Assembly (NCBI RefSeq): GCF_937906425.1
Contig: NZ_CALCYR010000173.1
Location: 1-26,160 of the forward strand
DNA length: 26,160 nucleotides
Origin: an uncultured Methanobrevibacter sp.
GTDB lineage: Archaea; Methanobacteriota; Methanobacteria; Methanobacteriales; Methanobacteriaceae
Reading direction: 5' to 3'
Shown in pieces: positions 1 to 8,400 of this stretch. The number at the start of each line of letters is the position of its first letter. Positions within the stretch are counted from its first letter, which is position 1. The translations under genes and the position numbers were made by a program. The notes beneath the pieces are model-generated. The model did not search any database. It was not told the DNA's origin and saw nothing but the letters and a program-made list of their open reading frames with translations.

Positions 1-120
1 TAAATCAAATAATAAATAATCAATTATTAAAAAAATAAGAATTCTTAATAAATCAAATAATAAACTACCAATTCAATTTATTAGAAATTTTAAAATAAAA
101 ATTATAAAAAGAGGTATAAT
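1..120. other. AT-rich leader upstream of pycA
   Basis: No gene is visible. The 16-base sequence TAAATCAAATAATAAA occurs at 1-16 and again at 49-64. The SD-like AGAGGT sits just before the pycA ATG. I cannot pick a convincing TATA box because the whole stretch is A/T. Confidence 0.5.
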
Positions 121-1611
121 ATGTTTGATAAAGTGCTTATTGCAAATAGAGGAGAAATCGCTATACGTATCATGCGTGCTTGTCGTGAATTAGACATGAA
201 AAGTGTAGCAGTCTATTCAGACGCTGATAAAACTTCTCTTTATACTAATTATGCAGATGAAAGTGTTCCCCTTGGAAATCCTTCACCTAGAGAGTCTTAT
301 TTAAACATTGACAAAATCATAGATGCTGCAATTCAAACTGGAGCAGACGCCATTCACCCAGGATATGGATTTTTGGCTGAAAATCCGGAACTTGGCATTC
401 AATGTGAAAAAAATGGAATCAAACTAATAGGACCTAGTGGAGAGTCCATCAATCAGATGGGAGATAAGATCACCTCCAAAAGATTGATGAAAAAGGCTGG
501 AGTACCTGTAATTGAAGGAACCGAAAAAGGAGTGACAGACATTGATGAAGCAATCAAGATTGCTGAAAATATCGGTTATCCCGTTATTGTAAAGGCTTCC
601 GCAGGTGGTGGAGGAATCGGTATGCGTGCCGTTTATGAAGAGGACGAATTGGTACGTGCAATCGAATCCACACAATCAGTTGCTGCAACCAACTTTGGAG
701 ACTCTACAGTATTCATTGAAAAATACCTTGAAAAACCAAGACATATTGAGTTTCAGGTATTGGCAGACGAATATGGAAATACAATCCATGTAGGAGACAG
801 GGAATGTTCCATCCAAAGAAGACATCAAAAGTTGCTTGAAGAGGCACCATCCCCAATCATGACTGAAGAATTAAGGGAAAGAATGGGAGAAAGTGCTGTA
901 AAGGCTGCAGAATACATCGGATACACAAGTGCAGGAACAATTGAATTCTTATATGATCATGGAGAATACTACTTCCTTGAAATGAATACACGTATTCAGG
1001 TAGAACATCCAATTACTGAAATCGTTACAAATACTGATTTAATCAAGGAACAGATTAAAATTGCATGTGGTGAAGAATTGGAATATGCTCAAGAAGACAT
1101 TAAGGTTAGCGGACATGCAATAGAATGTCGTATCAATGCAGAAAACCCTCTTGCAGACTTTGCACCAAACCCTGGTAAAATCACAGGTTACAGATCCCCT
1201 GGAGGACCAGGTGTACGTTTAGACAGTGGAGTATATATGAACTATACAATTCCTACATTCTACGATTCAATGATTTCCAAATTGGTAACCAGCGGACGTA
1301 CAAGAACCGATGCAATCAATAGAATGAAAAGGGCTTTAAGCGAATACATTATTTTAGGTGTAAAAACCACAATTCCATTCCATAAGGCAATTCTTAAAAA
1401 TGAATCCTTCCTAAAAGGAGACTTGCACACACACTTTGTGGACGAACACAAGAAAGGAATTGATGCTGAAATGGAAAAGGTTATTGAAGAAGACCTTGAA
1501 AGAGAAAACCGTATGAAATCCACATTCATGCCGGGCAAAAAGGTAGCTGCTATTTCAGCTACTGTTGGAACTTACTTCAATAGCGCTAAAGCTCAACAAT
1601 TAAAAAAATAG
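121..1611 (+). CDS. pycA: Pyruvate carboxylase subunit A (biotin carboxylase)
   Basis: Cytoplasmic biotin carboxylase: ATP-dependent carboxylation of biotin carried on the partner subunit PycB, which then makes oxaloacetate from pyruvate. In methanogens this feeds the incomplete reductive TCA pathway. At 496 residues it has the length of the stand-alone archaeal subunit, with no biotin-carrier or carboxyltransferase domain. Visible family marks: the N-terminal KVLIANRGEIAIRI segment, the glycine-rich ATP-grasp loop KASAGGGGIGMR (Lys158), GDRECSIQRRHQK, and FLEMNTRIQVEHP. The last contains Glu287, Arg291 and Glu295, matching the catalytic Glu288/Arg292/Glu296 of the E. coli enzyme with a one-residue shift. 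The ATG is preceded by AGAGGT at ideal spacing, so the start is secure. birA follows on the same strand after 250 bases; pycB is absent from the window. Alternative: acetyl-CoA carboxylase biotin carboxylase, less likely in a methanogen. Confidence 0.96.
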   Translation: MFDKVLIANRGEIAIRIMRACRELDMKSVAVYSDADKTSLYTNYADESVPLGNPSPRESYLNIDKIIDAAIQTGADAIHPGYGFLAENPELGIQCEKNGIKLIGPSGESINQMGDKITSKRLMKKAGVPVIEGTEKGVTDIDEAIKIAENIGYPVIVKASAGGGGIGMRAVYEEDELVRAIESTQSVAATNFGDSTVFIEKYLEKPRHIEFQVLADEYGNTIHVGDRECSIQRRHQKLLEEAPSPIMTEELRERMGESAVKAAEYIGYTSAGTIEFLYDHGEYYFLEMNTRIQVEHPITEIVTNTDLIKEQIKIACGEELEYAQEDIKVSGHAIECRINAENPLADFAPNPGKITGYRSPGGPGVRLDSGVYMNYTIPTFYDSMISKLVTSGRTRTDAINRMKRALSEYIILGVKTTIPFHKAILKNESFLKGDLHTHFVDEHKKGIDAEMEKVIEEDLERENRMKSTFMPGKKVAAISATVGTYFNSAKAQQLKK

Positions 1612-1639
1612 AAAATAAATAAAACATATTATTAAATTA

Positions 1640-1690
1640 GCTTATTAAATTCAATTTAATAAGCAAAATATTTTATTTTATTTTATTAAG
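1640..1690 (+). terminator. Hairpin plus T-rich tail after pycA
   Basis: A perfect 12-bp inverted repeat (GCTTATTAAATT at 1640-1651 and its reverse complement at 1653-1664, one base between) lies 28 bases after the pycA stop. It is followed by a run dominated by T (ATTTTATTTTATTTTATT). The T-rich tail is what archaeal RNA polymerase responds to; the stem may add to it or protect the 3' end. Confidence 0.6.
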
Positions 1691-1717
1691 TAAAAAACTT
1701 TAATAAAATTAAAAAAA

Positions 1718-1832
1718 GTTAAAAAACATTTATAAAGTAAAAAAAACATTTATAAAGTTAAAAAACATTTATAAAGTAAAAAAACATTTATAAAGTTAAA
1801 AAACTTTTATAAAGTTAAAAAACTTTACTAAA
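1718..1832. repeat. Tandem repeat, about six 19-20 bp units, between pycA and birA
   Basis: Units begin at 1718, 1737, 1757, 1776, 1795 and 1814. The consensus is GTTAAAAAACATTTATAAA, and the last two units drift to CTTTTA and CTTTACT. The array ends about 30 bases before the birA ATG, so it probably lies in or next to the birA promoter or leader. Each unit contains TTTATAAA, a TATA-like string, so several units could in principle act as promoter elements. Confidence 0.85.
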
Positions 1833-1861
1833 TTATTAAAATTATAACACAAGGGATTATA

Positions 1862-2773
1862 ATGAAAAAAGAAATGATAAAGCTTTTAGTTAGTCATGAT
1901 ATAATTTCAGAAGAAGATGGTGAAAAAATAGATTCTATCAATGACGAACACATTGAAGAATTAATCAAGGATTTGGGTTTTGGAAAAACCGAACATATTA
2001 CCAAGGAAAAAATTTCAGAAGGCCTTGAAACCAAATATTTAGGTAATGAAATTCTTTGTTTTAGAAAAGTTTTTTCAACCAATTCAATTGCTAAATTCTT
2101 GGCAAATCTTGGAGCTAAAGAAGGAACAGCTTTAATTTCAGAAATTCAAACCAATGCAAGAGGCAGATCAGGCAAGAAATGGGAAGCGCCTGAAGGCGGA
2201 GTATGGATGTCACTTATCTTAAGACCTGATGTCCCTCCAGCAAGAATAGGTTTAATCACTCTTGCAACCGGCGTTGCAATAGCAAAGGCAATAAGATCAT
2301 TGGATGTTGATGCTAAAATCAAATGGCCTAATGATGTATTGATTAAGGGAAACAAGATTTCAGGAGTATTGACTGAAGTAAATGCTACCTTCAATCAAAT
2401 AGAATATGTCGTTGTAGGCATTGGTATTGACAGCAACATCAAATTGGAGGACTTTTCCGAAGACATAAGAATAGGTACAACCACCTTAACTGAGGAATTG
2501 CCAAGCAAAACTGATGAAAATGAACTTATCAGCATATTCTTGAATGAATTTGAAGAAGTTTACGACCTTTATAAGGCTGGAGAAATTGAAACAATTCTTA
2601 ATGAATGGAGACAATTGTCTGACACTATTGGAAAATATGTAAACATTACCCAAACAGGTGGAAAAATTACCCAAGGTTACGTTGTTGGAATAAATAACGA
2701 AGGAAGCTTGATTATTGAAAAACAAGACGGAACCTTAGAAAAGATTATCTCTGGAGAATTAAGAACCATTTAA
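1862..2773 (+). CDS. birA: Biotin--protein ligase (BirA)
   Basis: Cytoplasmic ligase that activates biotin as biotinyl-AMP and attaches it to a lysine of a carrier protein; in this organism the likely target is PycB. The catalytic domain runs from about residue 60 to 255. It shows ARGRSGKKW at 99-107 (the biotinyl-AMP loop, canonical GRGRxGRxW), KWPNDVLI from 154, KISGVLTE from 165 (Lys165 matches the biotin-binding lysine of E. coli BirA) and VVGIGID. A C-terminal SH3-like domain follows (about 255-303). The first 60 residues are helical and acidic and do not read as a normal winged helix, so a repressor role is doubtful. ATG is preceded by AAGGGAT, a modest ribosome site. It follows pycA on the same strand, which fits a shared biotin function. 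Confidence 0.93.
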   Translation: MKKEMIKLLVSHDIISEEDGEKIDSINDEHIEELIKDLGFGKTEHITKEKISEGLETKYLGNEILCFRKVFSTNSIAKFLANLGAKEGTALISEIQTNARGRSGKKWEAPEGGVWMSLILRPDVPPARIGLITLATGVAIAKAIRSLDVDAKIKWPNDVLIKGNKISGVLTEVNATFNQIEYVVVGIGIDSNIKLEDFSEDIRIGTTTLTEELPSKTDENELISIFLNEFEEVYDLYKAGEIETILNEWRQLSDTIGKYVNITQTGGKITQGYVVGINNEGSLIIEKQDGTLEKIISGELRTI

Positions 2774-2784
2774 GAAAAAAAGAA

Positions 2785-2870
2785 CAATTGCCTTAATTAA
2801 AATGATTATTGGCAATTGAATTAAAATCAAAACATTAATAAAATGAAATTAATTTTTCATTTTATTACCT
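2785..2870 (+). terminator. Two inverted repeats after birA
   Basis: CAATTGCC (2785-2792) pairs with GGCAATTG (2811-2818). A second, stronger hairpin has 12-bp arms at 2837-2848 and 2855-2866 with a 6-base loop, and is followed by CCTCTTTTTA. The second one looks like the birA terminator. Confidence 0.55.
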
Positions 2871-2883
2871 CTTTTTACATAAT

Positions 2884-2976
2884 ATTTATTGAAATAGTTT
2901 AAAATTAAAAACCACTCATTTTACTCAAAAATTTATTAAAATAGTTTAAAATTAAAAACAACTCTTTTTACTGAAA
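2884..2976. repeat. 47-bp direct repeat, two copies
   Basis: Copies at 2884-2930 and 2931-2976 are nearly identical (shared ATAGTTTAAAATTAAAAAC core). They lie between the convergent ends of birA and the SelA-like gene. No coding potential is seen. Confidence 0.75.
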
Positions 2977-3139
2977 TTTTAAACTAAAAAATTAGAGAAA
3001 TATTAAAAAAATTAAAAATTATTAAAAATTATTAAAAATGATTAATAATTAATAAAAATAAGAAAAATAATTAAAAAAAGATTAAAAAAAATAGAAAAAT
3101 AATTAAAAAGTATTAAAACTATTAAATTTGTTGGTTTTT
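2977..3139 (-). terminator. Oligo-T-rich 3' region of the SelA-like gene
   Basis: Read on the - strand, the 160 bases after the stop at 3140 hold many runs of four to eight T (AAAAAAA tracts on the + strand near 3073-3090, 3114 and elsewhere). This fits T-tract termination in archaea. The stretch is otherwise simple ATTAAAAATT-like sequence and has no gene. Confidence 0.4.
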
Positions 3140-4300
3140 TTAATAAAATATTAGGCTTTTAGATTTTTCAATGTCTTTGGAAGTTTCTAAAAGCATTTCA
3201 AAGGATTTTACCACCTTTTCATACAATTCATTTAAATCCATATCAATTATGTCCTTGGTGGACAAGTCAAAACGAATTGTTGCAGATGCACCAGGCATTC
3301 CAACTGCAGGAATTGTAATTATGCCAAATTCCTTCAATAAAATCATTCCCCAAAGGAAACAGAAGTCCTTGATAGAAAGTTCACTTTCAATTCCCAATCC
3401 ATCCAACTGCTCAGCTAAAGACTCCTCATTAACCATAACCCCTGTAGGAGTCTTTTCAAACATATCATAGTCCATTGAAAGCAAGCCATAAAACTCATCC
3501 TTTTTGGCAAATGCCTTGATCAGATTTTCCTCACTGTAATTTTTTATACCATTAACCATGGCCAAAATCAAAGGAGCCTGAGCTTCAAGACCAAATTGAG
3601 TCGCCTTTATCTTCACCTCATCAATAAGGTCTTCCCTACCTGCCATAAGTCCACCGCGAGGACCTGACATTAGCTTATCAGTGCTTGTAACAACCAAATC
3701 AGCTCCCAAGTCACAAGCCCTTTTCTGATTGAAAACAGCAGTCCTGAGCCTTGCACCGGAAGCGTCATCCACTAAAACAGGAATTCCCTTATCATGAGCC
3801 ATTTCTATTATTTTCCTAAAGAGGCCCTCATCAATGACCTTATGATCCATTGTGGAACCTGTTACAACAACAAGGGAAGTGTTTTCAGGAATATTGAACT
3901 TTTCAATATCTGTAAACTCATCATAACTAGCTCCAACTAGACTGCAGGACCTTGGAATAGATGGATGAGCTGGAAATTCGGCTAAAAAATGACTTACATG
4001 ATCCCCCTCTTTTACAAGAGCAAGAACACTTGCAAGAATACCTGAACTTGTTCTGTTTACTGCAAGAACCTTTTCACCGCCAAGATGTTCATTTCCTACA
4101 ATCTGAAGTTCATCCTCAAAGATAGCGGGACCAACATAGGTTTCAAGAAGATTCAATTCAGAATCACTTGCAATAAAAGCACCTGAAAGTCCTGTTACAT
4201 CATATAAGGAGTTTCTACCTTTAGTATTAATAATTTCCTTAATGATTTTAAGAGCAGACTCCCTTTTTTTAACTTCATCCAATGAGTTATTTACAATCAT
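3140..4300 (-). CDS. SelA-like PLP-dependent protein, MJ0158 family
   Basis: A 386-residue fold-type I pyridoxal-phosphate protein similar to bacterial selenocysteine synthase SelA. The PLP lysine is Lys209 in STDKLMSGPRGG, matching the DKLxGGPQ-type site of SelA; VLVDDASGARLR upstream is the usual aspartate segment that contacts the PLP ring nitrogen. From family knowledge, the founding member MJ0158 was tested and found to lack SelA activity, and archaea make Sec-tRNA by SepSecS, so the true reaction is unknown. An RBS-like AAGGT lies 8 bases before the ATG. It is on the same strand as the small gene at 4580-4897, but the 279-base gap argues for its own promoter. No selenoprotein or selenium gene is visible nearby. 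I infer a C-S or C-N lyase or transferase role only at the level of fold. Confidence 0.88.
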   Translation of the reverse strand: MIVNNSLDEVKKRESALKIIKEIINTKGRNSLYDVTGLSGAFIASDSELNLLETYVGPAIFEDELQIVGNEHLGGEKVLAVNRTSSGILASVLALVKEGDHVSHFLAEFPAHPSIPRSCSLVGASYDEFTDIEKFNIPENTSLVVVTGSTMDHKVIDEGLFRKIIEMAHDKGIPVLVDDASGARLRTAVFNQKRACDLGADLVVTSTDKLMSGPRGGLMAGREDLIDEVKIKATQFGLEAQAPLILAMVNGIKNYSEENLIKAFAKKDEFYGLLSMDYDMFEKTPTGVMVNEESLAEQLDGLGIESELSIKDFCFLWGMILLKEFGIITIPAVGMPGASATIRFDLSTKDIIDMDLNELYEKVVKSFEMLLETSKDIEKSKSLIFY

Positions 4301-4579
4301 GATAAAACCTTAAAAATAGAATTAATAAAAATAAATAGATTTCCAATAAAAACAATGAAAAAATAAAATAAAATAAAATAAAATAAAAAGTAAAACAATG
4401 AGATTTTTGAAAAAATAAAAAGAATTGATTTGAATAGAAAAAAATGAAAAATAATTTAGACTAAAAATTAATTAATTTAGACTAAATTTAATTAATTTAG
4501 ACTTAAAATTAATTTTTTTGAATTAAATTTTAATTTATTAGATTTAAAATTTTAATAATTTAGACTAAAAATTAATAAT
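4301..4579. repeat. Gap with ATAAA microsatellite and 21-bp repeats
   Basis: About five copies of AAAAT lie at 4361-4386. AATTTAGACTAAAAATTAATT-like units start at 4453, 4474, 4494 and 4557. The latter lie just after the stop of the small gene at 4580. No gene is seen, and a promoter for the SelA-like gene cannot be distinguished in this A/T background. Confidence 0.6.
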
Positions 4580-4897
4580 CTAGTCTAATAATTGTAATTT
4601 GAAGTCAGAGAATGACTCAATAATAACTTTTAAATCCTTTTCACTAATGTCTACAGAAGCAAATTCTTCTCCTTCAGAATAAGCAAATTCTGCAAATACA
4701 ATATTTCCATCAGGATTAGTGTATAAATTAATCATGTCTTCCTGTTTTTCTGGATTTTTAGTAGGTAAACTGATAGTAAATGAAAGACCTAATTGATTGA
4801 AGAATTTTTCCTTTTCCTCTTCATCCTTATTACATTTTTTTAATTTTCTAATTCTTGATTTAAGTTTTTTCTCAGCTGCTTCACCAATATCTGCCAT
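4580..4897 (-). CDS. Small hypothetical protein, charged N-terminus
   Basis: A 105-residue protein that I do not recognise. Residues 1-33 are a highly charged, probably helical segment (EKKLKSRIRKLKKCNKDEEEKEK). The rest alternates hydrophobic strands and acidic loops (FTISLP, NIVFAEFAYSEGEEF, VDISEKDLKVIIESF) and resembles a small alpha/beta domain. It has no signal peptide or membrane helix, so it is probably cytoplasmic. The start is well supported: AAGGTGAT lies directly before the ATG, almost a full match to the archaeal 16S tail. That, normal codon use and length make it a real gene. A TATA-like GTATATATATTA (on the - strand near 5108-5120) could be its promoter about 210 bases upstream. 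Confidence 0.75.
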   Translation of the reverse strand: MADIGEAAEKKLKSRIRKLKKCNKDEEEKEKFFNQLGLSFTISLPTKNPEKQEDMINLYTNPDGNIVFAEFAYSEGEEFASVDISEKDLKVIIESFSDFKLQLLD

Positions 4898-5423
4898 ATT
4901 ATCACCTTAATTTCCATAATGATTTAATCAAATTAAAACTTAAGAATAATTTAAATTATGCCAATTAAGAATTAAAAACAATATAATTAATAATAAAAAG
5001 AATTTAAATTATTTATTTTTAATATAAATTAAAAAAATTACTCTAATAATTCATTATTATAATATAAAATATTAATTTAATTAACTACTATGATATTTAA
5101 AATCGTTAATATATATACTTTTTTCATATTTAAAAAAAATAGGCATAAAATAGGAATAATTTCAAATAAAAAAACAATAAAATTAGAACTTAAAAAAAAT
5201 GGAAAAAAATTAATTAAATTAGAACTTAAAAAAAAGAATAAAAAAACAATCAAAATTAGAACTTAAAAAAAGAATAAAAAAACAAGTGAAATAAAAACTT
5301 AAAAAAATAGAAAAAATAGAAAAAATAGAAAAAATAAACTAAAAAAATAATTAAAGAGTCACTAATTTAAAAAGAACAAATATATAAAATTCCTCATAAA
5401 TAATGGCCCTTAAATTAATTAAA
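4898..5423. repeat. 526-bp gap with about 37-bp repeats
   Basis: No gene is supported. AAATTAGAACTTA-containing units start at 5180, 5216 and 5253, with a decayed one near 5290 (period 36-37). A TATA-like stretch lies near 5108-5120, facing the small gene. The end next to the giant gene is T-rich on its strand (separate entry). Confidence 0.65.
5301..5350 (-). terminator. Repeated T-tract terminator of the 1663-residue protein
   Basis: On the - strand there are about four successive CTATTTTTT units (9-bp period, + strand 5301-5336), then TTTTTTTAG. They lie 75-120 bases after the stop codon at 5424. Several T6 runs in a row fit archaeal oligo-T termination. Confidence 0.5.
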
Positions 5424-8400
5424 TTAATTTACCTTAACTTTAGCAGTTAAACTACTGTCCCCATACAGGAGGCTTGATGCAAATTTGCAAACAACAGTAA
5501 AATTCCCTACTTGGCTAAACTTCAAGTAAACAAAACCATTGCTGTCAGTTGTTTTTGTATAAGTTTTTCCATCAACTGTAAGGGTGACCTTAGTATTCTT
5601 AATGGCCTTATTGTCACTTGTTTTAAAGCTTACAGCAAAATTACTGTTTTTACTTATGCTGGTCTGATTTGCCTTAATTATAGGCTTAATCACTTTCACT
5701 GAAATTTTCTTGCTTGAAGCCAAATAAGATCCATCCCCTGCATAACTGATTGTTGCAGAATAGTTTCCGGAAGCAAGTGTAATGTCCATACTTGCAATTC
5801 CCTTGGAATCTGTTGTCACTGTATAAATCTTGTTTGCCAAAGTGACATTCAAATCCCTGTTTGCCAAAGGATTATTCAACTCATCCTTCAGACTTATTGA
5901 AAGCTTGGATGAATTGAGATAATACTTAATTAGATTTGCAGCTCCAATGCTTGTAGCAAGACTTTCAACATTGATATTGTCAATTTGAGAGTAGAAACCG
6001 AATTTGCTCTTATCAGCAAAGCTTGTGTTTATATCGTAATCTCCGGCCTCAAGGGAAGTCTGAATATTTGCCCTGCCTGAATCGTCAGTAATTCCAGTGT
6101 ATCTTGTTTCATTGATTATGGATACAAGACTTACATTTGAAAGGGGATTGTTTTCATAATCATAGGCTGTAAAGCTTAAGAGGCCTCCGGCCTTGATAGA
6201 ATCTGTTTCCAATTTGATTACAGGATTATGAATACTTATATTAAAAGATTTTGATGAGCTTCCTATATTTTCATAAGGGTCAAAGACAACCATTCCAAAG
6301 TATTCCCCTTCCTTAAGGTCAACAAATCTCAAGCTTACATAACCATTTTCATCTGATATGAGATTATAGACAAATCTGATTCCCTTAAGTCTATCACCGT
6401 AAACGATTACCTTTACAGGCTTATTTGCAATTGATTCGCCATTTTCATAGCTGACCCTTGCAGACAATCGTGTGCCGTTATTATAATACTTATCAATATT
6501 GGCCACCTCAATCTTGGTGGAAATACCTGTGATTGAAAGGATTACAGGATTGAAATAGCTGTCATAATACTCATCATCATCAGTCAATTCACCTGAAACG
6601 ATATAGTTTCCAACAGTTAAATTGGATAATCTTGCAACACCATTCTCATCAGTTCTAACATCGTATACTGTAGTCTTTCCATATGCATCCCTAAAGCTTA
6701 TCCTCAATAGCTTGTCCTTTAGGACCATAAAGTCACGGTTTACAAGACAAACGGTAAACTCATCAGTCAATCCAAGAAGATCATCACCGACAAGAATTAC
6801 AGGAGCCTTTCTCTTGCTTACATTTACATCCACCTCAATATCGCAAGGGGCATAGAGTTCATCACCGCTGAAGATGAATTCAATATCATAAGCGCCTTGG
6901 GTCAGATTAAGATTAAATCTGGCAATTCCATTTGAATCTGTTTGTAAATCAATATACCTGTCCAAATCCTTATAATGGATTGAAACAGCGCTATCTGCAA
7001 TTGGATTGTTTAAATTGTCCAAGAGGGCAATTTGAATTTCCTCATTTGAAACTGAGAATATTGAAATCAATCCATCATATTCATCCACAAAATGAGTGAG
7101 CCTTCTTCTTACCTCAACATCAAAGCTAGCCCTTGAAGCTTCAAACTCCTCATCTCCCTCAAATAAGACAAGATATGTATAATTTCCCTCAGCGAGATTC
7201 AATTCAAAGCTGACGGTACCGTTTTTATTTGTAGTGAGTGATAAAATCTCTCCACCTTCCAAGCGAATATTTATGTCCTTATCAGCAATTGGCCTGTTTA
7301 ATGCATCAAGCAAGGTAATTAAAACTTCATCACCTGATTTTGACAATGTGGAGACCAGACCAATATCAAGGAACTTGGTCAATCCGGAATAGTAGAACTT
7401 AAAGGATTGGTAATTGGAATCTCCAACATTGAATCCTGAACTTTGAACCAATGCAAAGTTTTCAATCTCATCAAGTTTTTCACTCATGTAGATGCTGATT
7501 TTTAAAACTGCAGATTCTCCTGCATCAAGGCTGTCCAAAGTCCAGACATTGTCATACATGTCAAATGAACCCTTTGAAACAAGAATCAAATCATCAGGAT
7601 AAATGCTTTCATCCAAGAAAAGGGAAACATTGATTCCCTCAATGAAATCGCCTACATTTGTAAGGTTGTATGTCACTTCAATAAGATCTCCCTTAAAGAA
7701 CAATGAAGCGTTGCTTGTAATGTTAAGTACAAGATTTCCAGCATATGCAGTATATGCCTTAAGACAGACATTTGTCTTGTATAGGGTATGGTTTCCGATT
7801 AGATATTCATATAGCTTGATAACATTAGTGTTTTTGGATATGTCATACCATGTTTCACCATCAGGACTAATGTAGGACTGTCCAAGGCTTGCACTTGCCT
7901 TGCTTGAATATCCGCTGCGTTGGGACTCGATTGCAACAGGGAACTTAGAGTCAGGACTTGTTATCTTTATGTTGATTCTGAATATGTCTCCAAGTTTTAA
8001 GGCAATGAGTTCATCAAGCTTAATTGTGTGATATCCTGTACCCTTTACCTCATTGCTTTGGCTATGTTTCAATTCACCGTTTACAAGAACTTCAGAGTAA
8101 ACTGTAGAATCTCCAAAGGAATAAAAACCGAATGCGCTTAATGGATTGTCACTTGTAGCTGTAAACTGGTTTGCAAACCATGCAGTGTTTGAATTGTATC
8201 CTACAGACTCAAAAGTGTTTCCCAATATGTCATATTGGTAAATGTCCTTGTAGTTTGTCACATTTTCCACATTGGTAAAAGCCATTGCGGAAATGGTGTC
8301 AATTCCCAAACCTGCAAAGGTCTTGTCATAATAGGATATGTACCAGTAACCGCTTTCCCCATAGCTTGTACCCCAACTGTTCTTGATGATGAAAGCTCCA

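Noticed and set aside
1640..1664. Palindrome as an operator for pycA-birA control by BirA
   Set aside because: It lies right after the pycA stop and is followed by a T-rich run, and BirA here lacks an obvious DNA-binding domain; terminator is the simpler reading.
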